Counted from the stretch's first letter, positions 27,278 to 36,341 are shown. The stretch: DNA of 64,000 bases from Bacillus sp. Y1 (GCF_003586445.1 NZ_CP030028.1:4044501-4108500), one strand, 5' to 3'. Notes: a model not told the origin generated them from the sequence alone. A program made the numbers and translations.

Positions 27278-27925
27278 TTATCTCTCCAATAATTGTTCAA
27301 TATTGAGCTTAGTTAAATCCTCTACACAGATATGTGCGTATGGACAGGTCGCAGCTGCTCCAATTCCTACTGCCTTCATCCCTGCAGCAATCGCAGCTTC
27401 AATCCCTGCTTCCGCATCCTCCATAACGATACATTCTTCCGGTCGAACACCAAGCATTTCAGCTGCCAGTAAGAATACCTCTGGATCTGGTTTACTATTA
27501 TTAATCGCATTCCCATCTGCTATCGCATCAAAGCTTGAAGCCATTCCGATTTTTTCTAAAATAATTGGTGTATTTTTACTTGAGGATCCGATCGCTATTT
27601 GGATTTCTCTACCTTTTAGATTCAGAATAAGTTCCCTTACACCCGGCAAAATATCCTTAGCAGATAGATGGTTTAAGAGTTCACGATATCTATCGTTTTT
27701 TCGTTCAGCTAGAAGGAGTTTTTCAGTTTCACTATAACTCTTAGTTGAATTGCTCAGAATTATGTCGAGACTTTCCATTCGACTTACGCCTCGTAATTTT
27801 TCGTTTATCTCTCGATTAAAAGGAATATCTTCCTGTTCGCTAATTTCTTTCCATGCTTCGTAATGACATTCATCTGTAGAGACAATAACCCCATCTAAAT
27901 CAAAAATGACTGCTGACTTTTCCAT
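27278..27925 (-). CDS. pgmB: Beta-phosphoglucomutase (HAD superfamily)
   Basis: 215-aa HAD protein. Motif I FDLDGVIVSTDECHYEAW carries the two catalytic Asp and the beta-PGM-specific His/Trp cap contact; GVSRMESLDIIL is the substrate-specificity loop; motif II SSSKNTP; motif III KPDP; motif IV VMEDAEAGIEAA. It converts beta-glucose-1-phosphate to glucose-6-phosphate. Its usual partner is a GH65 or GH94 phosphorylase, and none is encoded in this window. ATG 27925 fits AAGGATG. First gene of pgmB-GH3-GH78. Confidence 0.9.
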   Translation of the reverse strand: MEKSAVIFDLDGVIVSTDECHYEAWKEISEQEDIPFNREINEKLRGVSRMESLDIILSNSTKSYSETEKLLLAERKNDRYRELLNHLSAKDILPGVRELILNLKGREIQIAIGSSSKNTPIILEKIGMASSFDAIADGNAINNSKPDPEVFLLAAEMLGVRPEECIVMEDAEAGIEAAIAAGMKAVGIGAAATCPYAHICVEDLTKLNIEQLLER

Positions 27926-27968
27926 ATATCCCATCCTTATCACAGGGCGTTTCCACCATATTGTTTTG

Positions 27969-28042
27969 TTGAAAGCGTTTCATTATTTTTATGATATAAG
28001 AATTTTTCAGATTGCGCTTTCCCCTTTTTGACCTTAAAGGGG
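27969..28042. promoter_or_regulatory. Upstream region of the pgmB operon: weak cre-like word and a small hairpin
   Basis: TTGAAAGCGTTTCA (27969-27982) resembles a cre site but is one base short of the consensus spacing. A hairpin CCCCTTT / AAAGGGG lies at 28021-28042. Between here and the repeat array (28043-28134) I see nothing else. Confidence 0.35.
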
Positions 28043-28134
28043 CCGTTATTTGTTCTAAATGGAATTAACATATATATACCCGGAAAAAGTGAGGTTTTAT
28101 CGTGTGTGGTAGGGGATTTTATAAAACTTGAGGG

Positions 28135-28616
28135 ATGAAGGACGTTTTCCTCTTATTCTCCTTCTCTAACATTCTTCATCCGGGCTATGAAAGACGTTTC
28201 CCTTTCATTCTCCTTCTCTAACGTTCTTCATCCGGGCTATGAAGGACGTTTCCCTTTCATTCTCCTTCTCTAACGTTCTTCATCCGGGCTATGAAAGACG
28301 TTTCCCTTTCATTCTCCTTCTCTAACGTTCTTCATCCGGGCTATGAAAGACGTTTCCCTTTCATTCTCCTTCTCTAACGTTCTTCATCCGGGCTATGAAA
28401 GACGTTTCCCTTTCATTCTCCTTCTCTAACGTTCTTCATCCGGGCTATGAAAGACGTTTCCCTTTCATTCTCCTTCTCTAACGTTCTTCATCCGGGCTAT
28501 GAAAGACGTTTCCCTTTCATTCTCCTTCTCTAACGTTCTTCATACCCCTTATGAAGGACACTTCTCTACCATTCTAGTAAAGAAACGTTCTTCATTAAGG
28601 TTATGAAGAACGTTTC
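28135..28616. repeat. Tandem hairpin array, nine units of exactly 52 bp (array b)
   Basis: TTCAT starts at 28175, 28227, 28279, 28331, 28383, 28435, 28487, 28539 and 28591, every 52 bp, plus a half unit at 28135. Core: ACGTTCTTCAT, 7-nt loop CCGGGCT, ATGAARGACGT, 11-bp arms with at most one or two wobbles or mismatches. Units 1-7 are nearly identical; the last two diverge, but the final one pairs perfectly over 14 bp. Lies between the esterase 3' end and the pgmB operon promoter region. Clearly homologous to the array at 49.0 kb, including the spacer TTTCCCT and CTAACG. Confidence 0.95.
28582..28616 (-). terminator. Esterase terminator, also the last unit of array b
   Basis: GAAACGTTCTTCAT (28582-28595), loop TAAGGTT, ATGAAGAACGTTTC (28603-28616): perfect 14-bp stem 10 bp after the esterase stop. 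On the minus strand it ends CGTTTCTTTACT. It sits exactly in register with the 52-bp array. Confidence 0.7.
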
Positions 28617-28626
28617 TGTTCAAATG

Positions 28627-29532
28627 CTATTTAAATTGTTTCTTTAACCACCTAGCCGCAAGATCAAACCATACCTTGCAGTCTTCATTCAAATGACTAG
28701 GATTATTTGCCGTTGTTTCATCACAAAGAGATAATCCGTGTACTCCACTTTCAAATACATGCAGTTCATAAGTAACCTTCTTTTGAGCGAGTGCTGTTGC
28801 GAATCTTAGAGCATTTTCAGCATAGACTAACGAATCATCTGCTGTGTGCCAAATGAAGGTGGGTGGTGTTTGAGGAGAAACGAAATTCACGGGACTAACT
28901 TCGATAAGCTGCTCTTCTGTAGGAGTGGCCGTACCAAAAACAGCTTTACTAGAAATATCCCAAAACCCTTTAGCGAATGGGTCTGCTTCTGTGTTTACCT
29001 TTTCCTTCATAAGCTGATAGTCAACTAGGGGATATCCGAGAATAACAGCGTTAGGCCTAAAGACGTCACTCTCAACACTAAATTTTTCTGTTAATAGTGA
29101 ACTATTCCATTGAACTCCCAAACTAGCAGCTAAATGCGCTCCTGCAGAGAATCCACAGACAGCAATTTTTTCAGTATCTACTAACCATTTAGAAGCATGT
29201 TCTTTAATCATTAAAATGGCTTGTGCTAAATCAAATAATGGTTGGGGGTAAGCAGATTGTTCATTCGGAGTTGGAAGATTATTAAAATCCTTTACCCACT
29301 CTTTAAAATAGGTAGTATAGCGTAAAACAAATGTATGATAGCCTTGTGATGCAAAGCGTAATGCAACGGGTTCTGCCTCACGGTCGGATGTTCCTAAATA
29401 TCCACCACCAGGACAAATAATAATCGCTGGACGTGTTTTGTCCGTTTGAAATTCTAATGAATTTTCGTGAATATAAGTTTGTAAGTATACATGATCACAA
29501 TTTTCCCAAAGACGGATTTTATCCATTAACAT
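28627..29532 (-). CDS. Alpha/beta hydrolase, acetyl-esterase type (BD-FAE/Axe-like)
   Basis: 301-aa cytoplasmic hydrolase. Oxyanion-hole motif ICPGGGY (~38-44), nucleophile elbow GFSAGAH (Ser ~131), acid in TADDSLV and His in GVHGLSLC, so the catalytic triad is complete. This HSL/BD-FAE-like group includes acetylxylan and other carbohydrate esterases, which remove acetyl groups from imported sugars. ATG 29532 has AAGGAGG about 10 nt upstream. It follows an MFS transporter gene on the same strand, so uptake and deacetylation of an acetylated glycoside is a reasonable inference. Confidence 0.85.
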   Translation of the reverse strand: MLMDKIRLWENCDHVYLQTYIHENSLEFQTDKTRPAIIICPGGGYLGTSDREAEPVALRFASQGYHTFVLRYTTYFKEWVKDFNNLPTPNEQSAYPQPLFDLAQAILMIKEHASKWLVDTEKIAVCGFSAGAHLAASLGVQWNSSLLTEKFSVESDVFRPNAVILGYPLVDYQLMKEKVNTEADPFAKGFWDISSKAVFGTATPTEEQLIEVSPVNFVSPQTPPTFIWHTADDSLVYAENALRFATALAQKKVTYELHVFESGVHGLSLCDETTANNPSHLNEDCKVWFDLAARWLKKQFK

Positions 29533-29566
29533 AACCCTACTTCCTCCTTATTTGTTTAGCAAAATA

Positions 29567-29594
29567 ATGGGCCCGATTGAAAAACCGAACCCAT
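29567..29594 (-). other. Intercistronic hairpin between transporter and esterase
   Basis: ATGGGTTCG and CGGGCCCAT on the minus strand pair with two wobbles, followed by TATTTTG. May be a leaky terminator or RNA-stability element within the MFS-esterase operon. Confidence 0.5.
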
Positions 29595-29618
29595 ACTTAT
29601 TTCTATATTGTGTACCTA

Positions 29619-30929
29619 TTATCCTATCTTTTCATAAGGAATTTCTTCTGAATCGTCTTTCCCTTTGATAGGCTCACCCATTTCTGGAATTGGAATAACA
29701 GCTAATGCAGATAGTACAGAGAACCCAGCAAGTATTAAGAAGAATAAAGTATAACCGTCACCACCAAACCAAGCGACACCTAGTGCAATTACTGCAGGGG
29801 CTGCAAAGTTAACTAATGCGGAAGAAAGCTGGACGGTTACATTCATAATAGACAAGTCTTTTCCCGTATCCATTTTTGACGGCAGAATACGGTTCACTAG
29901 TGCATTATCAACTGCTCCGTACATACCAAATCCAAAGTTGAAGATAAAGTTACCAACAATGACCCATGTGATATCTTTAGAGAAAGCAAATGCAACAAGA
30001 CACACACCTGTTACTAACGCAGCCCCCATAACAAATGGTTTCTGCTTCTTCACCTTGTCAGATAGGAAGCCTCCAAGAATTCCCGCCACAACCATTAGCA
30101 TTATGGAAGGTGCCGTATATGCCATTAATTTAAAGATATCTGCTTCCCCAAGATGGAATCTTGCTATATAAAAAAGTGTTAATAGTGATAATCCAGCATT
30201 TGAAACATTGATAAATAGTTTTGTTAGTAATGCCCAAGTGAATGTTGGGTGCTTTTTATAACTAGGATAGAAGTTTTGTAGTCGCTTCCAAATTGGTGTA
30301 TTCTTTGAAGCTTGCGCTGTACCAACAAAGTAGTTATCTTTTACAAGTAGAGCTGCTGCAATTCCACCAATCAACTGAATAATGGCAATTGCTACTAATT
30401 TCTGTTGAACCGTTGAATCCGCAAACACACCCATAATCATTTGACCTGACATAACAAACGCTGGAGCCGCTGCACCAATCAGTCCAGATACACGACCAAA
30501 TTTTTCAGGTTCCACTTGTTCAGGTACGATCGCAAAGCAAGAAAGAGAAACCATTCCATAAAAGAATTGAACTAAGCAAAAACCTACCACTAGAACGGGA
30601 ATAGATGGGGCATATGTTAGTAACAGCATGGATAGCGCTCCACCGATACTTCCCGCAATCATCCAAAATCTTCTTCTACCAAACTTCAAGCGAGTCTTAT
30701 CAGCGATGACTCCTCCTAAAGGACCTAAAAATACAATCGCAAGACCACCGATCCCAGCAACCATTCCATAAACAGCGGTTACATTTTCCTCTCCAACAAG
30801 TCGAATAATATTAAACTGAATAAGACCAAAACCAAGTAATACGAGAGGAGCTACTGCCGTACCTACTCCCAAAATAGCCGCAAAAACTAATCGAAACAGC
30901 GGTGTTTTATTCCATGTTACACTTTCCAT
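29619..30929 (-). CDS. MFS sugar/glycoside transporter
   Basis: 436-aa integral membrane protein with about twelve hydrophobic segments. It has the MFS loop GGVIADKTRLKFGRRRFW between segments 2 and 3, resembling the glycoside/SLC45-like sugar carrier branch, and GGFLSDKVKKQKPFVM in the second half. ATG 30929 with AAAGGGAGG. First gene of a unit with the acetyl esterase. Two cre-like words lie upstream, so glucose repression is likely. Probable substrate: a plant oligosaccharide or glycoside processed by the nearby GH39, GH3 and GH78 enzymes (inference). Confidence 0.88.
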   Translation of the reverse strand: MESVTWNKTPLFRLVFAAILGVGTAVAPLVLLGFGLIQFNIIRLVGEENVTAVYGMVAGIGGLAIVFLGPLGGVIADKTRLKFGRRRFWMIAGSIGGALSMLLLTYAPSIPVLVVGFCLVQFFYGMVSLSCFAIVPEQVEPEKFGRVSGLIGAAAPAFVMSGQMIMGVFADSTVQQKLVAIAIIQLIGGIAAALLVKDNYFVGTAQASKNTPIWKRLQNFYPSYKKHPTFTWALLTKLFINVSNAGLSLLTLFYIARFHLGEADIFKLMAYTAPSIMLMVVAGILGGFLSDKVKKQKPFVMGAALVTGVCLVAFAFSKDITWVIVGNFIFNFGFGMYGAVDNALVNRILPSKMDTGKDLSIMNVTVQLSSALVNFAAPAVIALGVAWFGGDGYTLFFLILAGFSVLSALAVIPIPEMGEPIKGKDDSEEIPYEKIG

Positions 30930-30954
30930 TTGTTTAACCTCCCTTTAATAACTA

Positions 30955-31041
30955 CCTAAGCGCTTTCAAAAGACCTATAAAACTACTACATAACATAAGT
31001 GCTGATTGAACTCATTTTCCTTTTTTCGCTGGAAACGCTTC
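30955..31041. promoter_or_regulatory. Two cre-like sites upstream of the sugar transporter
   Basis: Minus strand TGAAAGCGCTTAGG (30968-30955) matches 12 of 14 cre positions; GGAAACGCTTCC (31030-31041) is a second, poorer match. Both lie in the 256-bp gap before the transporter gene. Confidence 0.5.
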
Positions 31042-31165
31042 CTTATGTACTTCATTATAGGTGTATGAAAACCTTTACACTATCCGATATTTGCTCATAG
31101 AGAGACCGTAAATTGTCATTTCTCTTTTGAATTGACTTTTTACATTAACTAACTACAACAAAAAA

Positions 31166-31187
31166 AGGCAGGTATTTTAGCCTACCT
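31166..31187 (-). terminator. Terminator of the AraC-GH39 gene
   Basis: AGGTAGG / CCTGCCT on the minus strand (one wobble), followed by TTTTTTTG; it overlaps the stop codon. Confidence 0.75.
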
Positions 31188-33690
31188 AAAGGGTTCTTTG
31201 AGGAAAAATTTCTATTAATTGTACTTCGTGAGGCTGAAGAGTTTCTTCTATAATCAACTCTCCATCAACTCTTACTTCTCTTATATGCTTTTTAGGAAGG
31301 GAAGAATGCTTTAAATATTCAACGGCTTCCTCATCCATACGGATAGGTGCCCCCATTTCAACCCATTGGTCAAAGCTACTACCATTGCCTCGGTTTATTT
31401 TGTGTTGCTTCACTTTATAAATACCCTTATCCAAACCGCCTACATTTAGTGTCATGCGAATATCATCTTTATCGAGAAATACCTTATAGCGATCGGTCAA
31501 ATCGATGTTTGCATGCTGATTCATACAATACAATCTGTCATAATGGCAATAATGATAAAGAATGATTTGATATCCCCTAGAACTTTGGGTCACAAAATAC
31601 CCTTCCCCTGATGCTAGTAACTCATCTCCTAGCTTTCCTAGAAATTCATATGCATAAAAAGCAGGCTTTGGAATGCCATTATTCGTTGTTAAACCGAGGC
31701 CACCATGGTAGGTTTCAAGGGCGATCCTTTGTTCCTCAATGAAGTCTGTCAAAGTCCAGTAGCCAAAGCTTTGAATCTCATCGATATTTTCAAGTAGGTT
31801 TTTAACGATAAAAGCGGCTTTAAAGCTCGTATCATTTGTTAAATCTCGATGAAAGGCGGTTGAATTCCATTCTGTTAGGTGAACCTCTACTTGTGACATT
31901 TTTTTCTCCGCTAGAATGTCCTTCAGTCGTTTAATCTTATTTTTTAAAAAGTCTTCGTCTCGTGAAATGTAACCAAACTCGAAGGACTCGCTGTCTACCA
32001 TTTTTCTTTTCTTATTAATATCTTTTTCTTCATGTGAGTAACAATGGAACGTAATAAAATCAGGAATGCAATTCTCGTTACTACAAAAATCTAAAAACCC
32101 CTGTAACCAATCACTATTCACCGTATTAATACTTGGGCCGCCCACTTTATAGGTAGGATTGTGCTTTTTTATCGTGTTATAGGTACTTTTATAGAAATCA
32201 CAATAATCTTCAAAGGTACCTCTCCAAAACACATAGAAATCTGGTTCATTCCATACTTCAAAATACCAGTTCTTTACTTCTTCCGTTCCATATCTATTTT
32301 CATAATGTAAAATAAAGTTCTTCACTAGGGAATTCCATTTATCGATATCCTTCGGCTGGCTAATAATACTTTTTTTATAAAAAACCGTTTCCTCTCGGTT
32401 TTCAGCTAAATCTCCTGGCATAAAACCAAGTTCAACAAATGGTTTTACGTCTATGCTTTTTAAAAAATCAAATAGCTGATCTGTATAGAAAAAGTTATAC
32501 TCGGCGACACCCCTATCGTTTTCCGCGTATACCATCATTTCATCGTCAAACAATCCATGAAAGCGAAGATACTGAAAGTCGGTTGCTTTTTTCACTGCCT
32601 TTATCTGCTTTTGAACACCTGTATAAAGACCTTCTTTCGCCTTTCCGATTGTCATTAAATTTTTCCAAGTATGATTCAGCTTAGAGGTTTTCCTAGACAT
32701 ATTAATTGAAGATTTCTTCTTAACCACCGCTTTATGATTCACTTCAATTAATTTATCGTCTTGAGGTAAAAACGAAAAGAGCTTTGAAAAGGCTTGATCC
32801 TTATCTATTTCAACATAGTTAGCAAGCGTCACTTTGCTACTACCCGTTTTTCTCGGTTCCATTTCAACCGCACGTCGATATTCACTTGGTGTCTGATGAT
32901 AAAATTCCTTAAAAGCTCGGTTAAAGGCCTTTACACTAGCAAATCCATTATCAAGTGCAATTTGTGTTAAAGGAATATCGGTAAAAACAATATCTTTTAC
33001 CGCATGGTCTAGTCGAATACTATCTACATACTTTGAAAAGGGCATTCCAAGATGCTTCTGAATAAATTTAGAAAGATAGTGAATTGACAGAAACTCAATC
33101 TGAGCTAGTTCGTTAAGTGTTATTTCTTGCTTAAAATTATCCTTTACATAAGAAGTGATTCGTAAGAGTCTATCAATATGCTTTTGGCTGGAGATTTTGC
33201 TTTCCTTAACATTTTCATCTTTGAAATTTTTCATTAACAAGTAAATTAATTGGAAATAAAGAGATTGAATTTGTAGCTCATATCCTTCTCCCTCTTTATT
33301 AATGACCCACATCATTTGTGCAAGCAGAGCTCTAATCTGATTAAACTCCCCTTGATGGCTTTCATCGAATAAAAAAGACTTACAAGAGAAAGAATATGTG
33401 TCGGCGTCTTTTATATTATTCTTCAAATCAGGGATCGGGATTTGAAGAGCTAGTAATAAATTATCTTCTTGATGTTGTATGGAGTGGATATCATTTGCAT
33501 TGATCAGAAAAATATCCTTTTCATTTAAATCGTATCTTTTATCATTAACCGAAACTGCAACTTTCCCTTTTAACACGAAGATCATTTCTATGCTGTCATG
33601 CCAATGGTTCGTAACATAATCAACGCTGTGCAGAAAAATATGTATCGGCAGGTCCTTATTCATTTCGATAATTTCATATGTAAAGTTCAT
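31186..33690 (-). CDS. AraC transcription factor fused to a GH39 beta-xylosidase
   Basis: 834 aa. Residues ~5-130: AraC cupin-type sugar-sensing domain (NHWHDSIEMIFVLKGK). ~172-272: AraC double helix-turn-helix (LNELAQIEFLSIHYLSKFIQ and LTQIALDNGFASVKAFNRAF, ending TPSEYRR). ~280-830: a GH39 clan-A hydrolase with acid/base Glu482 in FEVWNEPDF and nucleophile Glu607 in VHLTEWNST, followed by the GH39 C-terminal sandwich. Both active-site Glu are kept, so it may really be an enzyme. No signal peptide or membrane segment. I chose ATG 33690, five nt after GGTGA, over GTG 33699. Divergent from a secreted GH3 gene that carries a good cre site. It likely binds that promoter region and its own. Confidence 0.93.
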   Translation of the reverse strand: MNFTYEIIEMNKDLPIHIFLHSVDYVTNHWHDSIEMIFVLKGKVAVSVNDKRYDLNEKDIFLINANDIHSIQHQEDNLLLALQIPIPDLKNNIKDADTYSFSCKSFLFDESHQGEFNQIRALLAQMMWVINKEGEGYELQIQSLYFQLIYLLMKNFKDENVKESKISSQKHIDRLLRITSYVKDNFKQEITLNELAQIEFLSIHYLSKFIQKHLGMPFSKYVDSIRLDHAVKDIVFTDIPLTQIALDNGFASVKAFNRAFKEFYHQTPSEYRRAVEMEPRKTGSSKVTLANYVEIDKDQAFSKLFSFLPQDDKLIEVNHKAVVKKKSSINMSRKTSKLNHTWKNLMTIGKAKEGLYTGVQKQIKAVKKATDFQYLRFHGLFDDEMMVYAENDRGVAEYNFFYTDQLFDFLKSIDVKPFVELGFMPGDLAENREETVFYKKSIISQPKDIDKWNSLVKNFILHYENRYGTEEVKNWYFEVWNEPDFYVFWRGTFEDYCDFYKSTYNTIKKHNPTYKVGGPSINTVNSDWLQGFLDFCSNENCIPDFITFHCYSHEEKDINKKRKMVDSESFEFGYISRDEDFLKNKIKRLKDILAEKKMSQVEVHLTEWNSTAFHRDLTNDTSFKAAFIVKNLLENIDEIQSFGYWTLTDFIEEQRIALETYHGGLGLTTNNGIPKPAFYAYEFLGKLGDELLASGEGYFVTQSSRGYQIILYHYCHYDRLYCMNQHANIDLTDRYKVFLDKDDIRMTLNVGGLDKGIYKVKQHKINRGNGSSFDQWVEMGAPIRMDEEAVEYLKHSSLPKKHIREVRVDGELIIEETLQPHEVQLIEIFPQRTL

Positions 33691-33864
33691 CGTATTCACC
33701 CGACTTTTAACCTATTTTTTCAAGTATACCTTTCTGTCGATTAAAAGTGAATGTTGTCGTATGGCAATTTTCAGTAGATTTTGTATTGAAAAATTACTAG
33801 TAATACTAAAATAATCCTTTTTAAAACTTCTGAATATTCACACCTTAGTTGGTAAGATTATTTA

Positions 33865-33878
33865 TGAAAGCGTTACCA
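33865..33878 (+). promoter_or_regulatory. cre site (CcpA) upstream of the secreted GH3 gene
   Basis: TGAAAGCGTTACCA matches 13 of 14 cre positions, 35 bp before the GH3 start codon, in the AraC-GH39/GH3 divergent gap. Confidence 0.75.
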
Positions 33879-33912
33879 AATAATATATTTACGCAATTTT
33901 TTGGGGGATATG

Positions 33913-36297
33913 ATGTTAAAGAAGATGAGGAAAAAAAGAAGACAATTAACTTCCATTGCATTAGCAACAGGTATTGCTTTATCCGGATTAAGTTTTCAAA
34001 CAGGAGTATTTGCAGCAGAACAAGAAGCGCCAAAGACTGAACAAACAATCAAAAATATAGTGCCTCAATTAGTAGATAAGGCTTCCATTGAAGCTGTCAT
34101 CGCCGCTATGACGGTGGAGGAAAAGGCAAAACTCGTAGTAGGTGTGGGCATGCCTGGAATGACGATTCCTAAACTTCCCGTACAAGGTGCAGTTGGAGGA
34201 ACACCAGCCATTGAAAGATTAGGAATTCCTGCCATGTATTATGCCGATGGACCAGCTGGTTTAAGAATTAGTCCAACACGCCCTGGAGAGTCAAAAACGT
34301 ATTATACCACAGCCTTCCCAATCGCTACCTCATTGGCATCCACTTGGGATACGAGTGTAGTAAATAAGGTTGGGCAAGCACAAGGGAATGAAGTGAAGGA
34401 ATACGGTGTGGATGTATTGCTAGCACCAGCTCTAAACCTTCACCGTAACATATTAACCGGAAGAAACTTTGAATATTTCTCTGAGGATCCTTTGATCGCA
34501 GGTAAGATGACGGCTGCCTTAGTAAATGGTGTCCAATCTAATGGAGTAGGTGCAACCATCAAACACTATGCAGCAAATAATCAGGAAACCAATCGTTTTA
34601 CCATTGATACCATCGTTTCTGAAAGAGCTCTTAGAGAGTTGTATTTAAAAGGCTTTGAGATTGCTGTTAAGGAATCTCATCCGAAAGCTGTCATGAGTTC
34701 TTATAATCTTCTAAATGGGACACCTGCATCTCAAAATGAAGAATTGCTGACAACAGTCTTAAGAGGAGATTGGGGCTACGATGGCTATGTGATGACTGAC
34801 TGGTTTGCTGGAACAGATCCTGTTGCCCAAATGAGAGCAGGAAATGATCAGATTATGCCTGGTTTCCCTCAAAGCTCAGAAAGAATAGTAAATGCGGTTA
34901 AAAACGGAAGCTTAGACGAGGCGATATTAGATAGAAATGTTAAGAACATCTTAAACTTCGTAGTCGAATCTCCTAGTTTTAAAAATTATAGCCATTCTGA
35001 CAATCCAGACCTCCAAGCTCATGCCGAAGTGGCTCGTCAGGCTGCGGCAGATGGGATGGTTCTATTTAAGAATAATCAAAATGCACTCCCACTTCAAAAA
35101 GAAAACAAAGTTGCGTTATTTGGTACCGCACAGATAGAAACGGTAAAGGGTGGAACAGGTAGTGGAGATGTAAACGCAGCCTATACCGTTTCTATTGTAG
35201 ATGGATTAAAGCATGCAGGATATTCACTCCATGAAGACCTTGTGAATCAATATAGCAATTATATTGGTGAGTTAAGACAAATGGAAGAATACAAAATTAA
35301 GCCGAGTCCATGGGGAGAGGACTTTGGAAAAGAAATACCAGTCATTCCTGAGATGGTGTTAAATACGAACCAGATTAAAACAATCGAGGATGAATCAGAT
35401 ATTGGTGTCATTGTTATTGGAAGAAATTCTGGCGAAGGTGTGGACCGTCAAAATGTAAAAGGCGATTACCTTCTAACAGATACGGAAAAAGCGATGATTC
35501 AAAACGTCTCAAAGGCATATCATGATGCTGGAAAGAAAGTAGCAGTTGTCCTGAATATTGGTGGCCCTGTTGAAATAGCAAGTTGGAGAGATCAAGTAGA
35601 TTCCATCCTTCTAGCATGGCAACCAGGGCAGGAAGCAGGAGATGCTGTAGCAGATGTATTAACTGGAGCGGTGAATCCTTCTGGAAAACTGGCAACCACC
35701 TTCCCTATGAAATATGAGGATGTGCCTTCTGCTGAAAACTTCCCTGGGACACCAGCAGAAAACCCTACTCAGGTGGTGTATGAAGAAGACATTTATGTCG
35801 GTTATCGCTATCACTCAACCTTTGATGTAAAGCCTGCCTATGAATTTGGATATGGATTATCATATACAAACTTTGATTACAGTAATATTCGAGTGAATCA
35901 GGGAGGTAAATTCAAAGATCAAATTACCGTATTTGCTAACATAAAGAATACAGGGAAAGTATCAGGAAAAGAAGCGGTTCAAGTCTATGTATCGGCTCCA
36001 GACGGAAAGCTTGAAAAACCTGAAATTGAATTAAAGGCATTTGGAAAAACAAAAGAGTTAAAGCCAAATCAAAGCGAGCTGTTAAAGTTTGAATTGAATG
36101 CGAAAGATCTAGCATCCTTTGATGAAGAGAAAAATCAATGGATAGTAGAAAAAGGAGTTTATACAGTGAAGGTCGGTGCTTCTTCAGAGAATATTAAAGG
36201 ATTCACAACATTCACGGTTGCTAAAGATATTATTGTAGAAGAAGTGAGTAATTCATTAGTGCCAGAAGTAGAAATCGATAGACTAAGTAAAAAGTAA
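33913..36297 (+). CDS. Secreted GH3 beta-glucosidase/beta-xylosidase
   Basis: 794 aa with a signal peptide (KKMRKKRRQ, hydrophobic core, GVFAAE). The N-terminal barrel contains ATIKHYAANNQE, SERALRELYLKGFE and nucleophile Asp (~296) in YVMTDWFAG. The alpha/beta sandwich domain starts near GMVLFKNNQNALPL, and the C-terminal fibronectin-III-like domain runs from ~675. Classic BglX-like domain order, full length. ATG 33913 lies 5 nt after GGGGG; ATG 33910 or TTG 33901 are possible. Strong terminator after the gene. Acts outside the cell on beta-glycosides and would feed the transporters nearby. Likely controlled by CcpA and by the adjacent AraC-GH39 protein. Confidence 0.93.
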   Translation: MLKKMRKKRRQLTSIALATGIALSGLSFQTGVFAAEQEAPKTEQTIKNIVPQLVDKASIEAVIAAMTVEEKAKLVVGVGMPGMTIPKLPVQGAVGGTPAIERLGIPAMYYADGPAGLRISPTRPGESKTYYTTAFPIATSLASTWDTSVVNKVGQAQGNEVKEYGVDVLLAPALNLHRNILTGRNFEYFSEDPLIAGKMTAALVNGVQSNGVGATIKHYAANNQETNRFTIDTIVSERALRELYLKGFEIAVKESHPKAVMSSYNLLNGTPASQNEELLTTVLRGDWGYDGYVMTDWFAGTDPVAQMRAGNDQIMPGFPQSSERIVNAVKNGSLDEAILDRNVKNILNFVVESPSFKNYSHSDNPDLQAHAEVARQAAADGMVLFKNNQNALPLQKENKVALFGTAQIETVKGGTGSGDVNAAYTVSIVDGLKHAGYSLHEDLVNQYSNYIGELRQMEEYKIKPSPWGEDFGKEIPVIPEMVLNTNQIKTIEDESDIGVIVIGRNSGEGVDRQNVKGDYLLTDTEKAMIQNVSKAYHDAGKKVAVVLNIGGPVEIASWRDQVDSILLAWQPGQEAGDAVADVLTGAVNPSGKLATTFPMKYEDVPSAENFPGTPAENPTQVVYEEDIYVGYRYHSTFDVKPAYEFGYGLSYTNFDYSNIRVNQGGKFKDQITVFANIKNTGKVSGKEAVQVYVSAPDGKLEKPEIELKAFGKTKELKPNQSELLKFELNAKDLASFDEEKNQWIVEKGVYTVKVGASSENIKGFTTFTVAKDIIVEEVSNSLVPEVEIDRLSKK

Positions 36298-36303
36298 GGA
36301 ACT

Positions 36304-36334
36304 AACGCCAATATCAAAACAGGATATTGGCGTT
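36304..36334. terminator. GH3 terminator
   Basis: AACGCCAATATC / GATATTGGCGTT, 12-bp perfect stem, 7-nt loop, followed by TTTTATG. Confidence 0.9.
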
Positions 36335-36341
36335 TTTTATG

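Noticed and set aside
28135..28616. CRISPR array
   Set aside because: The 52-bp units are contiguous and nearly identical throughout; there are no unique spacers and no cas genes.
31186..33690. Two adjacent genes (AraC regulator and GH39) read as one by error
   Set aside because: A single open frame with no internal ribosome binding site or start at the domain border; AraC-GH39 fusions are plausible in Firmicutes.
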